DNA of 64,000 nucleotides from Neostapfia colusana (Eukaryota; Streptophyta; Magnoliopsida; Poales; Poaceae). Location: positions 35,560,699 to 35,624,698 of the forward strand of contig JASWHV010000013.1 of assembly GCA_030760725.1 (NCBI GenBank), read 5' to 3'. A program made the translations under genes and the position numbers. Shown here piece after piece: positions 32,066-42,345 of the stretch. How positions within the stretch are numbered: position 1 is the first letter of the stretch; each line of letters opens with the position of its first letter. The notes beneath the pieces are model-generated. The model saw only the letters and a program-made list of their open reading frames with translations. It was not told the DNA's origin and ran no database searches.

Positions 32066-33143
32066 CGAGGATGGCTGTAGTGTGCTGTCGATGGTGACCC
32101 AAAGTGGAGTTCCGCTGGTACTCGCGATAGCTCGGTGAAAATCCTCAATTTACCACCAAACACCACAATAAAACCCCGGTGTGATGTGCTAGCACGATAG
32201 AGCACGAGATAGCGATCGTTTTTGCTGTGGAGGACTCACTCAATCAAAGTGTGGTGACGGTGGGCGATCGACGACTCTGAGAGCAAGGTGGCAGTGACGT
32301 TTTTAGCAGAAGCGGCACTGAGGGCGAGTGAACGCGTGAGAACAGAAGAGAACCCGGCTTTGTGCTGCTCGGGAAAGAATATCAACACCGAACATCGGCC
32401 CCAGCGGGGGCGTGGACGAAGCAGCTGCTGGCGCCGATGCCTTGGCGCGGTGGCGACCGCGGCTGTAGCCCGAGAACCCAAGTGTTCTGTTCTTCAGTCG
32501 GTTCTCTGCCTTGTGAGGCTGACATGTGGGCCCCACTCCCAGTTTTAACCTCCTAAATTCAATTTTCCCACTGCTCTAAACAGTAGAGCCCATAGTACCC
32601 CTGGAAATTTGAATTATCCACCAACTTCCCATTTGAACTTGATAGAATTCAAATTGTGAAGTGTTTGAATATATTTACAGCACATATGCAGTTTGAAATT
32701 CAAATTTAATTTTAATTTGCTAAAATTGGCTCATGTCAAGATCAAGTCCTAATGGAGTGAAAATTGGTGTGTGAGCTCACGAAAATTGTGCTGAGTGTGA
32801 ATATGAATCCCACTTTTGAATTCATGGGATGAAAGGAGTTTGAATTTGAATTTGAGTTCAAACTAACCTCTATCTAATTATACCCAAAAATACCTCAAAA
32901 AGGTTTTGGAGTTGGGTGAAATTTAGCATGAGCATTCCTATCAAGGTGTTGGAGTTTTTCATATGCTCAGCCCCTATATGATGCATGTGGGAAATACCAC
33001 TTTTGCATTTTGTGAGTTCATCCTCTAATGACTATATTGAATGTGGTTACTTGCTCTTCAATTGTGTTCATAAGTTGTCCTCAAACGAGGTGTGTGTGGT
33101 GTGGTGAACACTTTGGATGTGTGCAAAAACTTAGGCCCTTACA
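32066..33143 (-). repeat. LTR fragment I: diverged relative of the A/B LTR
   Basis: It ends GGCCCTTACA like A's and B's LTRs. It shares TGACATGTGGGCCCCAC (32520-32536) and the following AT-rich segment with them, with many substitutions and indels. The left part (32066-32510) is GC-rich and only loosely similar. Because no polypurine tract follows 33143, this is the outer end of a 5' LTR or solo LTR. Element C truncates it at 32066. Confidence 0.78.
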
Positions 33144-33569
33144 ATCATCGCTCATGAATTCAGACCACAGCATCTATTAACCCTAGTGCCCTCCCATGCC
33201 AAATCCTGAAGGAAACCGTCCACTATGCTCGGGGCGACGAGAAAATGCCGCCGCCGGCTAAAAACCGTCGGTCCACTGGTGACGTCTATATTCCCACCGT
33301 TTTCTGCTCGGTTAGGGCGTTGTGTCACGTTCTACTCGTCCTAAGGAGGCTTTAGTGAAACTTAGCTTGCCGGGAAAAGCTCAGGATACGCCGGTCCTCG
33401 TCGGTGCCGCGCATCCGATCCGCCACACCGATGGTGACCCATCTCCGGCCGTTTTCGTGCGATGAAACATTGCCCAGCAGCTGCGCAGGGGTATGAGGAT
33501 GGTGTAGCACGAAACTGGAGCAAGAATGGTGGTGAATCTAGGGAGAACAGGGTGCGCCACCCCTCTGTT
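33144..33569. other. Unassigned GC-rich flank
   Basis: 426 bp between LTR fragment I and element G. I see no motif, ORF or repeat boundary that assigns it. In composition it resembles the GC-rich middle of the C/D-type LTRs, so it could be the missing upstream part of LTR E displaced by G. That is inference only. Confidence 0.35.
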
Positions 33570-34766
33570 TGTGACACCCGGTTCCGAAAATGAACCAAGT
33601 AAATGCATATGTGTGCCCAGGATGTTCATCACACATACACATGTATTCCACAAACTGAAATTCAGAATATAACCACGTACAAATAGTGTTTAAGTACTTT
33701 ATTCCAATGACTCAATGTCTCACTCATGAATATCCATCTTATTTAGCAGCAGAAGGCTCTAAACGACAGCGGAAAATGGCTAAGACAGCAGGCTCCAACT
33801 TCAACTCCACAGGCATGTTGACGGTAGTGCGCACGCCTAGTACTCCACATGTTCCTTGAAGTACTCTTCTCCTGTAGCTGATGTATATGTGGGAATGCAA
33901 GGGTGAGTATATGTCGTACTCAGCAAGTGCGGGAAAAGTATGACATGTAGCTTACAACACGGTAGGGAATAAAAAGGCTCATTGTAGCAAGCAAATTTTA
34001 TTTCACCAACATGGTAAAAACAGCAACTATTTCTAAGTGAGTTTAATCCCAACATAACCAAGTAATTAAGCAACATTCTTTCATCATAATTCACGATTTA
34101 TCATGCTTCAATCAGCCAATAATCTTTCTCAAGTTCATCTCATACTGATAAATATTCATAGCCATCTCATATTCATATAACCGAAACCAAACTCATTTTC
34201 ATGACCCAAAACAGTCCCAAAACCAATTCCAATGACCATACCCGAATATCCATCCCAAGTTTTGCCTCTAATCGTGGAAGTTGGCCAGGTGCTTGTAACC
34301 GGAAGCACGGCTATCATGATAGTTTTACACTCTACAGAGGTGGCACCACTTTACCCACAAGTTCGTTATTTCGTCACCCGTCAGCGACTAGAGAAACCTC
34401 CATTATACCAATACAAAACCATCAGTGTATGGCCAAGAGATCACAAAATAGCCTTTACAAAGGGGCTACTCGGATGTACGGACCCACTGAGGTTTCACCG
34501 GCAGGCTCGAATCTCCATTCTCCCACCCACGGGCCCCCTCTTGTGCCATGCAGTTCCCAGGGCAGTCCCTCTCGACTCCCATTCCCTGCACCATCCAACG
34601 GTCCATAACAAGCTAGTAACACACCTAATTAGTCAGCTAAGCCGCACCCATATTTGGCCTTGTGGTGACATTGTGTTTCCTGGCAAGTGCTCGCATGAAC
34701 CGGTCCTTAGATCGACAGCAAGCAAACCACCATCTCATTCAGCAATATCCACAAACCAAGCTTGCC
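33570..34766 (-). repeat. Element G 3' LTR, outer part
   Basis: It starts TGTGACACCCGGTTCC on the plus strand. The U5 hairpin with CCCAGGATG is at 33604-33645 and the CTTGCTGAG hairpin at 33904-33927. The same sequence recurs at 41682-42345 and, inverted, at 42346-43616. Solo LTR H interrupts it after ttgcc (34762-34766). Confidence 0.9.
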
Positions 34767-34985
34767 TGTAACACCCCAAAACCTGCTAAAGAGGGAAATT
34801 TAAAAAAATTTTGGATGTATTGCATGTGGTGCAAAAATTCAAATTTAAATTGGAATTCAAATTCAAATCAAAACAGAAAAGAAAAGGAAAAAGAAAAACC
34901 CCACCGGCCAGTGGGCCGAAACCCACCAGCCGGCCCACTACTCCCCCGCGCCAGCCGACAACCGCGCGCCCTCTCTTCCTCTCAC

Positions 34986-35008
34986 TGACACGCGGGGCCC
35001 GCGTGTCA
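34986..35008. promoter_or_regulatory. Perfect 23-bp palindrome with GGGCCC core in solo LTR H
   Basis: Two 11-bp arms TGACACGCGGG flank a single central base. The site lies about 145 bp upstream of the TATA-like box. Imperfect versions lie at the equivalent place in both F LTRs. GGGCCC-type sites are TCP-protein targets in plant promoters; a role here is inferred. Confidence 0.55.
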
Positions 35009-35151
35009 TCTCCTACCTCCCGCGCGCCCCCAACGGTCGGACTCTTCCCCGTGCTCGATCTCAACGAACTTCGGAAACCCGCACCCCCAGCCCGAATTCT
35101 GGTCCCGGACGTCTCAAACTCGATCCCAACAGACCGCCGCCCTCCCTCGCC

Positions 35152-35159
35152 TATATAAA
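35152..35159 (+). promoter_or_regulatory. TATA-like box of solo LTR H
   Basis: TATATAAA in a GC-rich setting, followed by ACACCGACAATCGCCC. It would place a transcription start near 35185-35190. F's own LTRs lack this exact box; GATAAAA at the comparable place is a weak candidate. Confidence 0.6.
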
Positions 35160-38100
35160 CACCGACAATCGCCCTGTTTTTCCCACCGATCGGCCGTTTT
35201 TCTCTCCGGTGAGAACCGAAGATTCAATCCCCGTTTTCTTTCGATCATTGCACGGATTATCTGATCTAACGCACTGATCGTGCTCCACCGCCCCCAGGGA
35301 GCCCTGCACGTGAAGGAAACGACAAGTTTCGTGCCCTAGCAGCTGTTACGACGTGCACCGAAGATCGTCGCCGTTTAAACTCGCCGCCGACCAACTTCCA
35401 GGACCTCCGAGTGTTGGAAAACCCCTCGGTGAGCGTCCCCTACCCCTCCGCAGCCGATCCATGCAAAAAGATGCAAGTTCTAACGAGTAGCGGCAAAAGC
35501 CGAGGCTGCGCCGGCGAGATCGCCACCCCCACCGCCGCGCGCGCGGGCTGGCTCCGGCCAGGGCGACGTGGCCACTTGAGGGACGTCTATTTTAAATCGC
35601 ACGGTAGAATTAAAACCCACGCGTACCGGTTCGAGGATCTAATCTGAGCCGTCCACTTTAAATCAGACGGTCCACATCAGCCCCGCGTTATAAAGGCCGG
35701 GATTCTTACGTGCTACCCCCTGGGGATTTTGGAAAACACGAGCTAGCCCCGGAAACTTCTGATCTAGCCCCTGGAACTTCAGAAATTCGTGTAAATTCAT
35801 TTAAAAATCAGTTTTAGCCACTGGACTTAATAAAAATTAGCAAAACCCCTCTGTTATGTGTAGTTAGAACCCTGGAAATTTGTAAAATAATAAATTAGAC
35901 CCTGTAGTACGGTGGATTTACCTTTTTGACCCTATATGATATTAAATTCAGAAATTTGAATATGTGACTAGGATTTAAATTTAAAAGGTAAGGCAAACAC
36001 ATGTACAAATTCAAATTTAAACTCTCCTAGCACTTGGAAAACTTTAGAATGAGTTAAAAATAGATTTTTGGTTGAAATGAATCTGTCTAATTGTTATTCA
36101 TATTTATTAGTTATAGAAATACCTTTTTAGGCTAGGAAATAATTCTGAAAACTGATAATATAAATTTAAATTAGCTCACATCAGAGGAGAAGTTTAAAAA
36201 TATATTATTTAATATTTTAGATCAGAACCAATTCTGTTTAGATGATATGTCCTACTATTTAATATCAAAACTCACTTTTAGGCATAAAAAATAAATCTGA
36301 AAAATATAGGAAAATAGGTATGCATAATTAGAAAATGATAAATGAAGTCTCCAAATCCCAAAACTTCAGTTTAGAGTTTGGTAGAAGATCTGAAAACCTA
36401 TTTGGAGTAGGAAAATACCTTTTATACAAACTTTGTGGCTAAAAGGTGTAATAATTAAATATAAAGAATTTGTTCAAATTGGAACTTCATATATAGTGTG
36501 CAAATAGAAATCTGAATACAGAAGTTAGAAATTATATACATATGTTTAAAAGTGCATGACGGCCAAAAATCAACACATGTAGAGTAACCACAACACTTAG
36601 AAATGAGAATGACTTTCATAGGTATGTATGTGTGGTTTGTATGAAGTGAAAGTGTGAACTATGTCTTATGGATTGTTGTTTTCTTTTGCTATGTGTATTG
36701 GCATGAGTAGAACCTGCCCCAGAGCAAGTTCTCCCCTTCCAAGACCAAGACTTTCCATTTCCAGAGCAGCAGGAAGAAGGCAAGTGTCCTTGACCATTTT
36801 GATCCTATGCTAGGATGTGTAGATAGAATTATTTGCATTGTCAATTGAAATATGAAACCCATGCTAGGAAGTTTCCCTAGAATTGCATTACCTTGTTTCC
36901 TTGTAGCTTGGGTTGGGATTTATTTTATCATGTCATTTACTTATATGCTTATGCTTAGCCATGCTTAGAATGGGATAATTGGTATATGAGATCATCAATT
37001 TATTTACCTTACTCTTGAATTGAGATATCATGAGTTATGTAGAGATAGGGATCGAGGCAAGTTGGATGATTTGGTTGGTGCTGGGTGCACGAGACTCGGG
37101 TTTGTGCTTAGCACTTGCCTGGATCCTAAGGACCGGTTCATGGAGCATGTAACCTGGCTTTACCGTGCAAACCACATGCTGAGATGGGGCAGCTTGGCCA
37201 ATTAATTAGGTGTATCCCCGACGTAGTATGGGTGTGTTGGATGGTGCAGGGAGTAGGTGTCAGCTAGACTACCATATGAACCGCAAGGCTCAAGAGGGGC
37301 CACTGCAGCGGGGTTGGAGCCTCTTGTATGCTGTTAGGGGTGAAACCTCAGTGGGCCCACGCTCGTCGGGAATCCCTTTGTAAAGGCTTCGTAGTGATCT
37401 CCTGGCTACACACCTAGGAAGTGTGAATGTGGTTCGTGGCGACTGACATAATGGAGGTTCTTTTAGTCCACCCGGCAACGGGGGATGAAATCACTACATG
37501 TGGGTACACTGTTGCAAACTCTGCAGAGTCAAAACTGTCATGACAGTTGTGCTCACGGTCAAGAGCGGCTTGGACTTATTCATGATTATAGGATGATGAC
37601 TTTGGAAGTTGTGGATGTTAAGCGGGGAGCTTAACATTGGAAATGATGTTATGGTTATTTGATTATGATGATGGGTTGGGAGATTGGGAACCATTTCACC
37701 TATGTAGTAATGTAGGTGCTTAATAAGCTAAGGTGATAGGTATTAATTGCGTAGTGCTTTAACCATGAGTTCAACCTCTCCTTGCTCTAGCCATGCATGA
37801 CGTAACTTTCCCACACTTGCTGAGTACCAACGGTACTCAAACTTGCATATTTGTTGGTTTAAATTGCTGCTCAGGTCAAGGGGATGATGTGGTGTTCAAT
37901 GACCAAGACTTCGGACCCGAAGAAGGATTCAAGGTTTATGGAGTCCCCCGGGCAACGCCTGTGACGGAGCCCACAAGATTTATATTCCGCTGCTGCTTTA
38001 TTTACATGTTCTGAACTTATTATCGTCCATCGAGATGTATGCTATGTAAGACTTATTTATATTTGACACATGGCTTGTAATAAATGATGCTTCACTATTT

Positions 38101-38185
38101 GTCATCACATGTATGAGAGAATGATCCTGGCATACATGCGATATTCAATCGGTTGTTCTTCAGAGAAACCTGGTGTGACATTGCC

Positions 38186-39598
38186 TAGATCTCCCTGATT
38201 CTATGCTCATAAACATCATCAAGTTCTCATCATCTTTAATATCATGAGTGCAGTAGCTAACAAGTTTTATTTTAGCTTCCCGTATCCCGTAAGTTAAGCG
38301 AAGCAAAAAGGAAAAACAATCATACCCGACTCATCAACTTTCCTGGCGACAAGGATGGTTAACAAAACTAGTAAACTCCTATAAAAAGGTGTCCTATCAA
38401 GTTGACTCAAGCATACGAGTGTTCACAAACAAAACAGTTTCGAAACATAGGATCAATATGGTCAAGGGGCACTTGCCTTGCCTCCGTGGTTCGTGTTACT
38501 CAAGCGTCTCGAAGTCTTTGTGCTTTAGCTCCTCGTAGACGGCCTCTTGAGCTTGTCCTTCTACTCATGACCATGTACATACAAAATTTACAGCAATCAA
38601 TTCTCATGCACAAACTTTACTCAAGATTCTATGAGAATGAATGCAATTCATATGATGCAGTTTTATAAAAACTAGTTTGTACGTGTTCTTGCATGTTTTA
38701 GTAGGCTTTCATGGGGTTTTATGGTGATCAAGGCTGCTGGTATCAAGTGTGGACGTGGTGATGATCTTGACACAAGGTGTAGATTAATTCCACCGTTAAA
38801 AATTGACCAAAACATGGTCTGTCCACACGCAGAATTTTTCTGCTCGCAGGGGGTGAAGAAAACGGTGCGTAGAAACAGCGACGACGTTGTATGAGGGGTA
38901 ACAAAGACCTACCTCACTTCTTCCTTGCGGCAGGGCCTCCCTCCTAGAAATGGCAGCAGCGGAGGATTATCCATGGAGAATTATGGGGTTGCAGATAGGG
39001 CATAACGTCGGGCTTCTTTTCCGGTGACAGTGAGGCGTGACGGGGCTCAACGGCGGCCAAATTCCAGCAAGGGGAGAAGTCAGCGACTTGGCAGCAAGGG
39101 GGGCGGTGGCAAAAAAGAAATAGGGGTCGGTGGCTAGGGGGATTTATATTTATATGGGGAAACAAAAGAGTCCTAGAGGTGGGGGGCTAAAGAGTCCTAG
39201 AGGTGGGGGAGACAAAAGAGTCCTAGAGGTGGGGGACTAAAGAGTCCTAGAGGTGGGGGAGACAAAATAGTCCTAGAGGTGGAGGAGACAAAAGAGTCCT
39301 AGAGGTGGAGGACAAGGGTTCCCCCCTAATGGGCTGCGCCAATTTGGGGGGAAAATCCCTCCAAATGTGGGGGGAAATTCTCCCTAGGGGAATTTAGGGG
39401 AGTTCGGGGAAATCAGGAAACTTGGGAAAATTTTGGGAAATTAGGGGAGAGTGAAATTTAGGGGAAAACTGGGGAATTTGGAGAAAAATTTGGGTGGCCC
39501 AATTTAGCTATTTTATTTATCTTATTTATTTTTCTTTTTTTAATGCTTTCTATATGAAAAATGTATGCAATGCATGGTAGTGAAATTGAGATGTTACA
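38186..39598 (-). repeat. Element G 3' LTR, inner part
   Basis: It continues the LTR after H's TSD (tagatctccctgattc; compare the inverted copy near 42400) and ends GAGATGTTACA. With the outer part the LTR is about 2.6 kb. It contains the minisatellite at 39158-39315 and a G/A-rich degenerate run at 39338-39492. No gene is evident. Confidence 0.85.
39158..39315. repeat. Minisatellite, 24-26 bp period, six copies
   Basis: Six copies of AGTCCTAGAGGTGG begin near 39169, 39193, 39219, 39243, 39269 and 39295. They are joined by alternating spacers of the GGGGCTAA and GGGAGACAAA types. It lies within the U3 side of G's 3' LTR. Confidence 0.9.
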
Positions 39599-39612
39599 AA
39601 CCTACCCCCTTA
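39599..39612 (-). other. Element G polypurine tract
   Basis: The minus strand reads AAGGGGGTAGGTT before the LTR start TGTAACATCTC. Confidence 0.8.
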
Positions 39613-39619
39613 AAATGAA

Positions 39620-40663
39620 TCTCGCCCTCATGATTCGATAGAGTGGAGAGAAGATGTGGAAATTCCATCTTGAGGTCTTCTTCACGCTCCCATGTAGCTT
39701 CGGCTTCCGTGTGATGGCTCCATTACACTTTGCACCAACGGGTTACCTTGTTCCTCGTGACTCTTTCCTTCATGTCTATGATTTTGATGGGGTGTTCCAC
39801 ATAGGTCAGGTCCTCCTGAAGTTCTAACTCGTCCATTGATACTTGTACTTCTGGCACTCTTAGGCACCTCTTGAGCTGAGATACAGAAATACGTCGTGCA
39901 CATCGGAGAGGTGTGTCGGAAGCTCTAGTTGATAGGCTACCTCTCCTCGCTTGCCCAAAATCTTGAATGGCCCGATGTAGCGAGGTGCTAACTTGACTTT
40001 GACGTTAAACCGTCGTTGGCCTCGGATAGGCGACACCTTGAGATACACGAAGTCTCCAACTTCGAAGGTCAAACTCCTTCGCCTATTGTCTGCATAGCCT
40101 TTTTGTTGTGACTGGGCGGCCTTCAAGTTTTCACGTATTGTTTGGACATGCTTTTCAGCGTCCTGCAGCACTTCGGGTCCAAACACTTGGTTTTCTCCGG
40201 TCTCATTCCAGAACAGAGGTGTTCTACACCGTCTACTATATAGTGCCTCGAAGGGTGACATTTTGAAGCTGGCTTGGTAACAATTGTTGTATGAGAATTC
40301 AGCATACGACAAACTTTTGTCCCAACTACGCCTATGTTTCAAGGCACAAGCTCTCAACATGTCTTCCAAAATCTGATTCGTCCTCTCAGTTTATCCGTCG
40401 GTTTGCGGGTGATATGTGGAGCTGAAATTCAACCGTGTACCCATAGCTTCATGCAGCTTCTTCCAGAACTTAGAGGTAAATTGAGAACCTCGGTCTGAAA
40501 CTATTCTCATCAGAACTCCATAACGACACACAATTTGCTCCATATACAGCTCAGCTAGTTGTGCCACGGTATACTTGGTTCTAACAGGAATAAAGTGGGT
40601 TGTTTTCGTCAATCGGTACACAATAACCCAAATAGAGTCGTAGCCAGACTGAGTTCGTGGCAA
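39620..40663 (-). pseudogene. Element G pol 3' end: integrase core and chromodomain
   Basis: It begins inside integrase at PRTQSGYDSIWVI and keeps the DDE core (SDRGSQFTSKFW, HPQTDG, then a stop where Q is expected at 40391, then NQILEDMLRACALK). The GPF-type C-terminus follows (YIGPFKILGKRGEVAY). A 1-base deletion near 39885 (VHDVF-L in place of VHDVFHVSQLK) shifts the frame. A TAA interrupts the chromodomain-like tail near 39724. The integrase zinc finger and everything upstream are deleted at the junction 40664-40682. Sequence is closer to F's pol than to A's. Confidence 0.9.
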
Positions 40664-41412
40664 TCAGACTGAGTTCGTGGCAGCTTGTGGGTTGGAAAGA
40701 TCTCCTTCATGGGGTCCGATGATCTCCCTTGTACCACTCTTCCAATATGGGTGCAGCTCAAAGGTAGTGTTCTCAAGCTGCACACAAAAAGCATAGCACA
40801 GTCCGGTGAGTGCATCCCATGCAGCATCATCAATAGCTTCTGCTCTTGTAGCTCTCCATGTGGGTGTGAAGTGCCATGTGACAACCCTACCGTTAGATAG
40901 GATGGTTACTTCAGCCTTCCACTCTTCATGTCCGAGACGAGGGACTTTCTTGAGGAGATACTCAGGGTATAGACTGCAGCAACACAGGAACTCTCTAAGA
41001 TCCTTGGATGTGTCCTAGCTCCTTCAATCCCGTCAGATCGGAATTCTTGAGCTGAAAGGTTGGCCCATTCATCACCTTCATTCTCGGCCTCAGCAGGGGG
41101 TGGCTCCTCTTCGGATCCATCTCCTTCCGACATAGCATCATAAGGCTCCACTGGGTGTAAGCCCCCATGAAACTCCTCCTGAGGTGCGTACCAATGTTGT
41201 TCTTGTGGATCATATTCCATGTCTTCTACTATTGGTTCCATCTCTTTCGGATCCTCTTCCTCATGCATGGAACTACTGACTTCATCTTCCTCATGAGGTT
41301 CCATCTTCACCTCCTCCCAATATGGTCCATCGGACACCTCAATGGGGTTAAGTGCACTCCCATGTGGCAGTGGACGAGTCCTTATGCGTGTTGTTCTCCT
41401 AGTCACCGGCAT
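40662..41412 (-). pseudogene. Accessory ORF upstream of gag in element G (frameshifted, 3' truncated)
   Basis: The ATG at 41412 directly follows TTTATAG. The first part (41412 to about 41020) encodes a basic start MPVTRRTTRIRTR and a long acidic segment rich in Glu. A frameshift near 41000-41030 leads into a second open frame that runs to a stop at the deletion junction. That frame reads LREFLCCCSLYPEYLLKK, EEWKAEVTILSNG, AAWDALTGLCYAF and LHPYWKSG. It is the domain also found in A and F: EEW-[SK]-x-E and A-x-W-[DE]-A-[LI]-T are shared with F. The coiled-coil half seen in A and F is missing, lost with gag in the internal deletion. Confidence 0.7.
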
Positions 41413-41666
41413 CTATAAATAAGACATTAGAAACTTTCGAGAAGAATAAAATAACTCAAAAATGTCAGAAGCTATGAAGCATGAAAACAAAAGTGCTGCT
41501 GTCCAAAAGAAGAGAAAAAAAGGGGCTGAAAATAGCACTTTGAGGTGGCTGAATTGACAAGTAAAGTGCAGCAGCAAGAAATTTTCGAATATAGCAGTTT
41601 AGAGGGGTCTTCCTATATGTTTTAGAGTGTCCATTCTACCTAGGATTGTGTCCTACGATCAACGTG

Positions 41667-41678
41667 GCTCTGGTATCA
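41667..41678 (-). other. Element G degenerate primer-binding site
   Basis: The minus strand reads TGATACCAGAGC, two changes from TGGTATCAGAGC. It lies 3 bases inside the 5' LTR boundary at 41682. Confidence 0.75.
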
Positions 41679-41681
41679 ATT

Positions 41682-42345
41682 TGTGACACCCGGTTCTAAA
41701 AATGAACGAAGTGAATGCATATGTGTGCTCAGGATGTTCATCACACATACACATGTATTCCACAAACTGAAATTCAGAATATAACCACGTACAAATAGTG
41801 TTTAAGTACTTTATTACAATGACTCGATGTCTTACTCATAAATATCCAACTTATTTAGCAGCGGAAGACTCTAAACGACAGCGGAAAATGGCTAAGATAG
41901 CAGGCTCCAACTTAAACTTCACAGACATGTTGACGGTAGTGCGCACGCCAAGTACTCCACATGTTCCTTGAAGTACTCTTCTCCTGTAGCTGATGTATAT
42001 GTGGGAATGCAAGGGTGAGTACATGTCGTACTCAGCAAGTGCGGGAAAAGTATGACATGTAGCTTACAACAAGGTAGGGAATAAAAAGGCTCATTGCAGC
42101 AAGCAAATTTTATTTCACAAACATGGTAAAAACAGCAACTATTTCTAGGTGAGTTTAATCCCAACATAACCAAATAATTCAGTAACATTCTTTCATCATA
42201 TATCACCATTTATCATGCTTCAATTAGCCAATAATCTTTCTCAAGTTCATCTCATACTGATAAATATTCATAGCCATCTCATATTCATATAACCGAAGCC
42301 AAACTCATTTCCATGACCCAAAACAGTCCAAAACCAATTCCAATG
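41682..42345 (-). repeat. Element G 5' LTR, truncated (first 664 bp)
   Basis: Matches 33570-34235 with scattered differences. The CTTGCTGAG hairpin is at 42016-42039. Similarity stops at CCAATGAC (42341), where the inverted copy starts. Confidence 0.88.

Larger units (their letters stand above)
34767..38180 (+). repeat. Solo LTR H of the F family (3414 bp), plus orientation, TSD ttgcc
   Basis: It runs from TGTAACACCCCAAAACC to CTGGTGTGACA and is bounded by ttgcc at 34762-34766 and 38181-38185. It is the reverse-orientation counterpart of F's LTRs. It has no internal region, so it arose by LTR-LTR recombination. The 3' half (about 35600-38180) follows F closely. The GC-rich part (34900-35560) differs from F's. 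The U5 signals are intact: CTTGCTGAG hairpin 37817-37839, CTGCTCAG/GT near 37868-37876 and a terminal hairpin 38104-38142. Confidence 0.95.
33570..42345 (-). mobile_element. Element G: rearranged chromovirus with large internal deletion
   Basis: Minus-strand element. The 3' LTR (33570-34766 and 38186-39598) is split by solo LTR H. A PPT is at 39599-39612. The interior, only 2.1 kb, keeps the integrase/chromodomain end of pol and the accessory ORF; gag, protease, RT and RNase H are missing. A degenerate PBS is at 41667-41678. Only 664 bp of the 5' LTR remain (41682-42345) before an inverted LTR copy begins. No target-site duplication is visible: the left flank is ctgtt and the right side is rearranged. 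Confidence 0.88.

Noticed and set aside
38402..38668. 88-codon ORF in G's 3' LTR
   Set aside because: It lies wholly within LTR sequence, with no domain and no second copy to test; the 5' LTR equivalent is deleted.
39158..39315. CRISPR-like array
   Set aside because: The units are contiguous 24-26-bp tandem repeats without unique spacers, inside a plant LTR. This is a minisatellite.
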